From Acidobacteriota bacterium (lineage in GTDB: Bacteria; Acidobacteriota; Terriglobia; Terriglobales; Acidobacteriaceae), in the NCBI GenBank assembly GCA_003224785.1, contig QHZV01000041.1, positions 1-5,841 on the forward strand: a stretch of DNA of 5,841 nucleotides, given 5' to 3'. The notes under the pieces were generated by a model that saw nothing but the letters and a program-made list of their open reading frames with translations, was not told where the DNA came from and made no database searches. Below are positions 1 through 4,599 of this stretch, one piece after another. Each line of letters begins with the position of its first letter. Position 1 is the first letter of the stretch. A program made the position numbers and the translations under genes.

Positions 1-50
1 AGGACGTAACCGCGTTCAGAACGCCTACGAGTTTGAAAGCTAACCTTCAT
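1..50 (-). CDS. N-terminus of a probable type IV prepilin-like / pseudopilin protein (partial, cut by window edge)
   Basis: Only about 17 residues are visible: a short, basic, hydrophilic leader (MKVSFQTRRRSERG) followed by Tyr-Val-Leu. Seen directly: no stop before the window edge, an ATG at 50-48, and an in-frame stop at 98-96 that limits the N-terminus. A positively charged leader ending in Gly and followed by an aromatic residue and small hydrophobics is the class III (PilD-processed) signal of prepilins and pseudopilins. The predicted cleavage would fall between Gly14 and Tyr15. The expected hydrophobic helix and Glu5 of the mature protein lie outside the window. No good Shine-Dalgarno precedes this ATG, unlike the mini-ORF just upstream. 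Position after the PilM-N-O-P block fits a minor pilin or GspG-like pseudopilin, with a secretin probably beyond. It could also be an unrelated membrane protein with a basic N-terminus. Confidence 0.5.
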   Translation of the reverse strand, partial: MKVSFQTRRRSERGYV

Positions 51-75
51 AACAGCTTGTGATCGGAAGATCTGA

Positions 76-120
76 TCATTGCTTGCCGAACCAGATCAGC
101 CGATGGCCCGATGGCGACAT
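76..120 (-). other. Possible 14-codon leader mini-ORF upstream of the prepilin-like gene
   Basis: The ATG at 120-118 opens a frame of 14 codons (MSPSGHRLIWFGKQ) ending in TGA at 78-76. It is preceded by AAGGAG at 133-128 with a 7-nt spacer, one of the best ribosome-binding sites in the window, while the prepilin-like ATG at 50 has none. The peptide is not recognisable. It may be a leader peptide that loads ribosomes for the following gene, or a chance product of the purine-rich spacer. A frame this short is not evidence of a gene by itself. Confidence 0.2.
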
Positions 121-127
121 CGCCGAT

Positions 128-145
128 CTCCTTGTCCTTATCCTT
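128..145 (-). repeat. Three tandem AAGGAN hexamers (Shine-Dalgarno-like array)
   Basis: Read on the coding strand, 145-140 is AAGGAT, 139-134 is AAGGAC and 133-128 is AAGGAG. The array starts just after the pilP-like stop codon (153-151). The last unit is correctly spaced (7 nt) from an ATG at 120. The units differ only in the last base. Any of them could pair with the anti-Shine-Dalgarno, but only the last has a start codon at a usable distance. Confidence 0.4.
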
Positions 146-150
146 TATCT

Positions 151-774
151 CTATCCTTGCGCCAGCGGAATGTTCTCGCGGTTGTTGCTCAAAACGTCGA
201 GGATCTCCACCCCATTCGGGGAAATCCGGACTACTTTATATCTTCGATCTACGATGTCGCCCTCTGCCGCAATAAAAACATCTTCATTCTTGATGAGAAA
301 AATTCTTTTCGCTCCATCCGGCCGGCTGGTTGCAAATCCATAAAACTTGAGATTGCTCGGTGGCGGGGGTGGAGGTGGCGGAGGACCTTGATTCTGCGCC
401 TGCTGGGTATCGGTGTGCACCGGGGCCTTGGGCTGAGGAATCTCCACAAACACTCTAAAAATATTCCTTCCCGTGCCTTCGTATTTCGTCTCTTCGCTGG
501 CCTTCAGCAAATCGAGATGCAGCGTAGGATCGAGTGACGACCGGCCACTCGGCTTTTTAACCGCCGATCGCGTTCTTGAGTTGCTCTTCGGAGTAGGCGG
601 CGGCTGGCTCGATAATTCGGATGCACTCGGCATTCGAGTCGCAGCCGAAGTGGTTCCATCCGGCGCTCCTCCCCCAAAAAACGACGAGAAGCGCGTCACC
701 GCGAAAACCAAAGCAATCGCGCCCAGCACGGCCGCAATCACCAACTTCGTCCGATTTTCGGCGCCTACCTTCAC
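151..774 (-). CDS. PilP/GspC-like inner-membrane protein of the type IV pilus assembly complex
   Basis: The 207-residue protein probably links the PilN/PilO scaffold to the outer-membrane secretin. It has one N-terminal membrane segment (about residues 10-27), a low-complexity Ser/Pro/basic linker (to about 80), a GRNIF motif (102-106) as found before the homology region of PilP/GspC proteins, a run of nine prolines (131-139), and a C-terminal beta-rich domain (about 142-205: KFYGFA, AKRIFLI, EGDIVDRRYKVVRI) that resembles the PilP/GspC homology region. It has no cysteine and hence no lipobox, so it is anchored by its membrane helix like GspC, unlike proteobacterial PilP lipoproteins. The start is GTG at 774-772, the only start codon in frame before an upstream stop, with GAGGA 7 nt upstream. 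Its first base overlaps the pilO stop (TAGTG). Context makes the PilP role likely; sequence divergence keeps the exact name uncertain. Confidence 0.75.
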   Translation of the reverse strand: MKVGAENRTKLVIAAVLGAIALVFAVTRFSSFFGGGAPDGTTSAATRMPSASELSSQPPPTPKSNSRTRSAVKKPSGRSSLDPTLHLDLLKASEETKYEGTGRNIFRVFVEIPQPKAPVHTDTQQAQNQGPPPPPPPPPSNLKFYGFATSRPDGAKRIFLIKNEDVFIAAEGDIVDRRYKVVRISPNGVEILDVLSNNRENIPLAQG

Positions 775-1304
775 TACGTTGTCCTCAAATATGTTTCAAC
801 TGTGATTTGCAATCGCACCGTGCCGCTCTCGCTGCTGCCCAGTTGTACTCCACCCACGATGTAAAACAGTTTGTCGCGCTCCAGCTCGTTAATGAAGCGC
901 GCGATTTGCAAATAGTCGCCAGACAGATCGGCCTGCACTTGCTTCTTTTGCAGTCCCGCGATTTCCGCTTCGTCGGTCTTATATTTCACCGATGACATTC
1001 GCACGCCCGTCTGCTGCGCCACTCTGCCCAGGTCCGCCGAAATCGTCGAGTCCTCGGCAGGAATCCGCTCACGGTAGAAATCCTCAATCTGTTGTTTCGC
1101 CAGAGGGATCTTCTTGTCCAGACCGCGCCAAGGCGCCGTGGCTCGCGCTCTACGTTCCTGATTCAGTTGCGCCAGTTGCTGTTGCCGCGCCTCGTGTGAT
1201 CCGCCCAGCGGCGTAAACAGCACCACCAGCGCCGCAATGTCAACAATTGCCAGGATTCCCATTATCAATTTGAGGCGGTTGCGCGTCTGCTTTAGATCCG
1301 GCAT
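774..1304 (-). CDS. pilO: Type IV pilus inner-membrane scaffold protein PilO
   Basis: PilO pairs with PilN in the periplasm to align the inner-membrane motor with the secretin. The protein of 176 residues has a short cytoplasmic N-terminus (basic, about 1-11), one membrane segment (about 12-31), a helical region rich in Gln/Arg/Lys (about 36-82, probably coiled coil) and a C-terminal ferredoxin-like domain with the family-typical stretch LSGDYLQIARFINELERDK (127-145) followed by beta strands. This size and layout suit PilO/GspM-type proteins. I chose ATG at 1304, preceded by GGGAGGG with an 8-nt gap. A TTG one codon earlier (1307) is a possible alternative. The start lies inside the 3' end of pilN (65-nt overlap) and the stop TAG shares a base with the next gene's GTG. 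Neighbours on both sides are in the usual M-N-O-P order, which strengthens the call. Confidence 0.88.
   Translation of the reverse strand: MPDLKQTRNRLKLIMGILAIVDIAALVVLFTPLGGSHEARQQQLAQLNQERRARATAPWRGLDKKIPLAKQQIEDFYRERIPAEDSTISADLGRVAQQTGVRMSSVKYKTDEAEIAGLQKKQVQADLSGDYLQIARFINELERDKLFYIVGGVQLGSSESGTVRLQITVETYLRTT
782..786 (-). promoter_or_regulatory. Ribosome-binding site that fixes the GTG start of the pilP-like gene
   Basis: The coding strand reads GAGGA at 786-782, then 7 nt, then GTG at 774-772. The motif lies inside the last codons of pilO, consistent with coupled translation. It supports GTG initiation, since no other start codon is available in that frame before the upstream stop. 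Confidence 0.6.
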
Positions 1305-1809
1305 CAATCCGACCCTCCCGCAGCGCCGGTTTCTCCAGAGGGCACATACGACGCATCTTGCGTACCAGATCGAGCGCCTGCTCCCGTGTATCGCCGCCCA
1401 CTACCAGTTTGATCTCGAGATCATTGTCCTTCGAGAGGTCAGGGCTGATACGAACCACGTGCAGGTGCGCCGGCATCACCCGTTCCAGATCCTCAAAAAG
1501 GCGCGTCCATGAAAATGCCTTGCGGACAAATAACTCATTCAGAAACTGCGAACGGTCGCGCGTCAATCGGTTCTGCGGTCGGTTCAGCGTGGCTTCAGCC
1601 TGCGCCTTCTCCGCATCGAATTTTGCTATCACCGACTCCATGTCCGCGATCTCCTTGCGTTCATGGTTCGCGTTTATTAGCCGGGTGGCTGCCACGAATA
1701 CCAACAGGAGCGTGGCGAAACCCAGCAGCCCGAGAGCCGTCCCCCAGTTCGTCCAAAACCGCCGAGCGTCTTCGTACGGCTGGCTTGCGAGATTGATATC
1801 AATTCGCAT
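1240..1809 (-). CDS. pilN: Type IV pilus inner-membrane scaffold protein PilN
   Basis: PilN anchors cytoplasmic PilM through its N-terminal peptide and pairs with PilO in the periplasm. The 189-residue protein opens with MRIDINLASQPYEDARR, a form of the conserved INL...P motif that contacts PilM. A membrane segment follows (about 23-44), then a charged helical region (about 46-100, probable coiled coil) and a ferredoxin-like domain (about 100-152) with HLHVVRISPDL, LEIKLVVGGDT and ALDLVRKM. The last 21 residues are encoded inside pilO and look low in complexity (QPPQIDNGNPGNC), so the natural C-terminus is uncertain. The ATG at 1809 overlaps the end of pilM by 11 nt. No clear Shine-Dalgarno is visible, so translation is probably coupled to pilM. 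The assignment rests on the N-terminal motif, topology and gene order. Confidence 0.9.
   Translation of the reverse strand: MRIDINLASQPYEDARRFWTNWGTALGLLGFATLLLVFVAATRLINANHERKEIADMESVIAKFDAEKAQAEATLNRPQNRLTRDRSQFLNELFVRKAFSWTRLFEDLERVMPAHLHVVRISPDLSKDNDLEIKLVVGGDTREQALDLVRKMRRMCPLEKPALREGRIDAGSKADAQPPQIDNGNPGNC
1313..1319 (-). promoter_or_regulatory. Ribosome-binding site of pilO, located inside pilN
   Basis: The coding strand has GGGAGGG at 1319-1313. The distance is 8 nt to ATG (1304) and 5 nt to TTG (1307), so both starts are reachable; ATG is preferred because it is the stronger codon. The site explains how pilO can begin 65 nt before pilN ends. Confidence 0.6.
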
Positions 1810-2704
1810 ATTTCGAAAGCAGGGCCCCGACCACGCCCGCCATTCTCCATTTTGGAATCGAACCGCCCCCTAAGCCAAGTTGCGAAGCCGTCACCAACTC
1901 GCGCACGTCCGCTCCCGTCTGCGCATGCAACGCCGGAGCAGCGCCCGCAATATCAGAGATCCCCGCCACCAATATCTGCTCAATGTTAGTGCTGTATGTG
2001 TCTTGAAAAAATACCACCGAGGGATACACGTCTTCCGCCAGTTGCTCGCCGGTAATAGTCACTCCACGCGCATTCTCGAGGGTTCGAAAAAGCAGCAACT
2101 GCTGCTTGTCCAGAATCGCGATGCTCGTGGTCCGCGCATCTACTTTCACCACCAGCGTCCCGCGTTCCCCGGGAGCGCCGCCCAGTGCCGCTAACATTGA
2201 AGGCAGCACGACTCCTGGACTGAATCCCGCCTCGCGAACTGCGTTTTCGTATTCCTCAACAACCGTTTTCAGCGCCACCGCCGCCACCACTCGCAGACCA
2301 GCGCCGGATGTCTGCGCATGGTAAGAAACCATCGCCTTGTCCACATCAAATGGCAGAGACTTCCTGAGCCGAAACCGCACCACGCCCTCGGCTTCTTCGC
2401 GATTGTCGGGCAGCGTCTCGAAATCCAGCAGCACAACACGCACCGCCGCATCCGGCAGCACCGCGATCACGTCGCGTGAGCGCGTGCCCACATTTCCCAA
2501 AGCTTCCTGCAGAGCGCTAACAATTGCGGTTCGTTGCTGCAAATTGTTTTCAATCAGGTCCGGCACCAGGCACCCCGGCGATAGTTCGCTGGTCGAGCAC
2601 AACTCCAGCACCTGCCCGGAATCGGCGGCGCGCCCGGCGATGATTCTGTCGGGAGCGATTTCGCAAGCCAGCTTAGGCCTGCCGGAATGGTAAGAACGGC
2701 TCAT
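1799..2704 (-). CDS. pilM: Type IV pilus actin-like assembly protein PilM (divergent)
   Basis: PilM is a cytoplasmic actin/FtsA-fold protein that binds the PilN N-terminus and contacts the motor side of the machine. This 301-residue version keeps family landmarks: IAVLPDAAVRVVLLDFETLP (80-99), the segment VRFRLRKSLPFDVDKAMVSYH (109-129), which is typical of PilM, and later strands LVVKVDARTTSIAIL (184-198) and ILVAGISD (244-251). The positions that normally carry nucleotide-binding Asp/Gly residues are altered: the first phosphate-loop region reads ACEIAPDRIIAGR (13-25), and the adenosine motif lacks its usual Gly-Gly pair. ATP binding may therefore be weak or lost. Length is somewhat short of the usual 330-370 residues. 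The start ATG (2704) has no Shine-Dalgarno. The gene follows a 155-bp gap after pilB and overlaps pilN by 11 nt. Function is inferred from fold landmarks plus position before pilN. Confidence 0.87.
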   Translation of the reverse strand: MSRSYHSGRPKLACEIAPDRIIAGRAADSGQVLELCSTSELSPGCLVPDLIENNLQQRTAIVSALQEALGNVGTRSRDVIAVLPDAAVRVVLLDFETLPDNREEAEGVVRFRLRKSLPFDVDKAMVSYHAQTSGAGLRVVAAVALKTVVEEYENAVREAGFSPGVVLPSMLAALGGAPGERGTLVVKVDARTTSIAILDKQQLLLFRTLENARGVTITGEQLAEDVYPSVVFFQDTYSTNIEQILVAGISDIAGAAPALHAQTGADVRELVTASQLGLGGGSIPKWRMAGVVGALLSKYAN

Positions 2705-2859
2705 TGTGTGTGAAATTCTATTTAATCAGAGAATCGGGCCATCAGGTGACCGGGCCCTCGATGATCTGAAAACCGGATTCGGCATCCGATGCAACCCCTC
2801 GACGAGGTATTGAAAGCCCGCAGCGCAATAGCTGAACGGCCATCAGATCACTCGATTCT
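2705..2859 (-). other. 155-bp intergenic region between pilB and pilM with inverted and direct repeats
   Basis: Nearly the whole gap is bracketed by a perfect 9-bp inverted repeat (plus-strand AGAGAATCG at 2728-2736 and CGATTCTCT at 2853-2861, the latter touching the pilB stop). A 9-bp direct repeat GGCCATCAG occurs at 2737-2745 and 2838-2846. Smaller elements are the hairpin GGGCC/GGCCC (2736-2740, 2753-2757), the hairpin CGGAT/ATCCG (2774-2778, 2784-2788) followed on the coding strand by GTTTT, and the near-palindrome CCTCGACGAGG (2797-2807). On the coding strand TAGAAT at 2720-2715 resembles a -10 box but has only a poor -35 (CTGATG, 19-nt gap). It would put transcription start only a few bases before the pilM ATG. 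A promoter or attenuator here is possible, not shown. Confidence 0.4.
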
Positions 2860-2861
2860 CT
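2728..2861. repeat. 9-bp inverted repeat pair enclosing a 134-bp segment
   Basis: AGAGAATCG at 2728-2736 is the exact reverse complement of CGATTCTCT at 2853-2861. In the pilB-pilM transcript the arms would form a 9-bp stem joining the pilB stop region to a point about 24 nt before the pilM start. The enclosed segment also carries the GGCCATCAG direct repeat next to each arm. No coding capacity and no target-site duplication is evident. Confidence 0.5.
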
Positions 2862-4539
2862 ACCTCATCGTCTCAATAAACGTAACCTTATTGATTTCCT
2901 TCAGTGTCGTCATTCCCAGGCGGACTTTATCCAGCGCCGACTCCCGCAAGAACCGCATGCCTTCTTCGCGTGCCGCGCGCCGAATCTCTGATGTTGGTTT
3001 GCGCGCCAGAATCATCTCGCGGATTCGGTCGCTTAGATCTAGAAGTTCGTGAATGGCGCTCCGTCCGCGGAAGCCGGTGCCCGCGCATTCAATACATCCC
3101 TGACCTTCGTAAAACGAAACCTTCGACCACTGTTCCGGATCAAGCCCGCTGGCCTCCAGCACGTCTGCCGGATACTTCACCACGCTGCGACATGAATTGC
3201 AGATCAATCGCACCAGGCGTTGCGCGAGAATGCAGTTCAACGCCGAAACAAAGTTGTATGGTTCGACGCCCATGTTGAGGAACCGCCCCAGCACGTCCAC
3301 AACATTGTTCGCGTGAACGGTGGTGAAAACGAGGTGGCCGGTCAGCGCGGATTGGATTGCGATCTGTGCGGTTTCCGTATCGCGGATTTCGCCGACCATG
3401 ATCTTGTCAGGATCGTGCCGCAAAATTGAACGCAATCCTCGTGCAAACGTCAGGCCCTTCTTTTCATTCACCGGAATCTGGGTGATTCCGCGAATCTGAT
3501 ATTCAACCGGATCTTCAATGGTGATGATCTTGTCTTCTTCGGTCTTGATCTCATTTACCGCGGCATAGAGCGTAGTGGTTTTGCCGCTGCCCGTTGGTCC
3601 TGTTACCAGCACCATCCCGTACGGTTCTTTAATGTAGCGGCGAAACTTTCGCAGATCGTCTTCGTCAAAGCCGACTACATCCAGAGTCAGCGAGCGGAAC
3701 TTTTCGCTCATGGATTCTTTGTCGAGCACGCGCAGCACGGCGTCTTCGCCATGAATGGAAGGCATGATCGAAACGCGGAAATCAATCGGGCGCTCCGGCT
3801 GTCCATATTTCACGCGGAAACGTCCATCCTGCGGTACGCGACGCTCGGAAATATCCAGTTCGCTCATCACCTTAATACGCGAAATGATCGTCGAATGGTG
3901 TTCCTTCGCAATCGGCGGCATGGCCTGCGTCAGCACGCCGTCAATGCGGAATTTAATGCCCACTGAATCGTCCTGGGTCTCAATGTGAATGTCGCTCGCG
4001 CGCCGTTGCAGCGCAGTGAAGATGGTCGTATCCACGAGCCGGATGATCGGGCTCATGTCGCCTTGCGCCGTCAGCTTGTCGATCGAGATGCTCTCGTCGC
4101 CACCCTCTTCTTCCGGCACCACCGAAAGCGCGAAGCCTTCGCTCGCATCTTCGAGCACTCGCTTCGATTGCTCGGTTTTCTTGAGGATCTCGGTGATCTG
4201 CGCCAGCGTCGCAACTTTTGTGACGATCCGTTTGCCGAGCAGCAAACTGATCTCGTCAATCATCATTAGCTGGCTGGGATCGGCTATCGCGATCGCGAGT
4301 CGCCCGTCGTGTGTCTCTTCGAGCGGCACGAAGTTATAGCTGAACATCAGGCGCGGAGGGATCTTCGTAAACAGGTCATGGTGCAGTTGGAAATCATGGA
4401 GGTCCACGAATTCGCAGCGATACCGCCTCGCGATATCTTTAGCGCGATCAACTTCCGAGGAATGGGCCCCCACAGGCTGCCCATTTCCCCCACCCACAAA
4501 AACCGATTTCTTCTCTACTTTTTCCGCCATGCTTCCCAT
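2860..4539 (-). CDS. pilB: Type IV pilus extension ATPase PilB (GspE/PulE family)
   Basis: PilB is the cytoplasmic hexameric ATPase that powers pilus polymerisation through PilC. In the 559-residue protein, 35-120 matches the second half of the GspE/MshE N-terminal domain (IPPRLMFSYNFVPL, AIADPS). An acidic linker follows (about 125-158), then the N2 domain (ASDIHIE 181-187, RIDGVL 198-203, SERRVPQDGRF 231-241). The motor core has Walker A GPTGSGKT (314-321), Asp box ITIEDPVEY (339-347), Walker B with DKIMVGEIRD (378-387) and His box TGHLVFTTVHAN (400-411). Two CxxC pairs (447-450, 482-485) form the zinc-binding tetracysteine element of PilB/GspE, which PilT lacks. ATG at 4539 gives MGSMAEK; a second ATG at 4530 is an equally possible start. 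It lies 60 bp after pilC. All catalytic motifs are intact. GspE of a type II secretion system is the alternative, disfavoured by the pilM-N-O neighbours. Confidence 0.96.
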   Translation of the reverse strand: MGSMAEKVEKKSVFVGGGNGQPVGAHSSEVDRAKDIARRYRCEFVDLHDFQLHHDLFTKIPPRLMFSYNFVPLEETHDGRLAIAIADPSQLMMIDEISLLLGKRIVTKVATLAQITEILKKTEQSKRVLEDASEGFALSVVPEEEGGDESISIDKLTAQGDMSPIIRLVDTTIFTALQRRASDIHIETQDDSVGIKFRIDGVLTQAMPPIAKEHHSTIISRIKVMSELDISERRVPQDGRFRVKYGQPERPIDFRVSIMPSIHGEDAVLRVLDKESMSEKFRSLTLDVVGFDEDDLRKFRRYIKEPYGMVLVTGPTGSGKTTTLYAAVNEIKTEEDKIITIEDPVEYQIRGITQIPVNEKKGLTFARGLRSILRHDPDKIMVGEIRDTETAQIAIQSALTGHLVFTTVHANNVVDVLGRFLNMGVEPYNFVSALNCILAQRLVRLICNSCRSVVKYPADVLEASGLDPEQWSKVSFYEGQGCIECAGTGFRGRSAIHELLDLSDRIREMILARKPTSEIRRAAREEGMRFLRESALDKVRLGMTTLKEINKVTFIETMR

Positions 4540-4562
4540 TCCAGCCTACCTAACTCTTACTC

Positions 4563-4597
4563 CCAGCCTCACGCCTAACGCCTAACGCCTAACGCCT
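4563..4597 (-). repeat. Heptanucleotide tandem repeat (AGGCGTT) in the pilC-pilB spacer
   Basis: On the coding strand, starting 2 nt after the pilC stop, the units are AGGCGTT three times (4597-4577), AGGCGTG (4576-4570) and a decayed AGGCTGG (4569-4563). AGGCTGG recurs at 4547-4541 just before the pilB ATG, where its AGG is the only Shine-Dalgarno-like triplet (5-nt gap). The 7-bp period shows that this is not coding sequence. Short tandem units of this kind can change copy number by slippage, which would alter the distance between pilC and pilB. Confidence 0.75.
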
Positions 4598-4599
4598 GC

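Larger units (their letters stand above)
51..150 (-). other. 100-bp spacer between the pilP-like gene and the prepilin-like gene
   Basis: On the coding strand the spacer opens purine-rich, with three consecutive AAGGAN hexamers, followed by a short palindrome (GGCGA/TCGCC, plus-strand 113-124), a perfect tandem pair of the 8-mer GCCATCGG (100-115) and a 6-bp inverted repeat CTGATC/GATCAG (72-77 and 94-99, 16-nt loop). Five GATC sites are clustered in it. I see no terminator with a T-run and no convincing promoter, so read-through from pilP is the simplest model. Confidence 0.5.

Noticed and set aside
47..235. Open minus-strand frame running past the pilP-like stop and ending in a TGA that overlaps the prepilin ATG (ATGA), as if it were a frameshifted C-terminal extension.
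   Set aside because: It has no ATG, GTG or TTG start until close to its end, and the annotated protein already ends after a plausible terminal strand (NNRENIPLAQG). The ATGA contact is probably chance.
79..537. 152-codon plus-strand open frame opposite the pilP-like gene.
   Set aside because: It lies antisense to a gene with clear domain structure, is Arg/Trp-rich without a recognisable domain, and is explained by the GC-rich codons of the other strand.
1358..1873. 171-codon plus-strand open frame opposite pilN and the end of pilM.
   Set aside because: Composition is Ser/Arg-rich with no motif; it crosses the pilM/pilN junction in antisense and has no supporting ribosome site.
2769..2788. 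Hairpin CGGAT/ATCCG followed on the coding strand by TTTT as a possible terminator after pilB.
   Set aside because: The stem is only 5 bp and the T-run four bases; too weak to call a Rho-independent terminator, and the genes on both sides are functionally linked.
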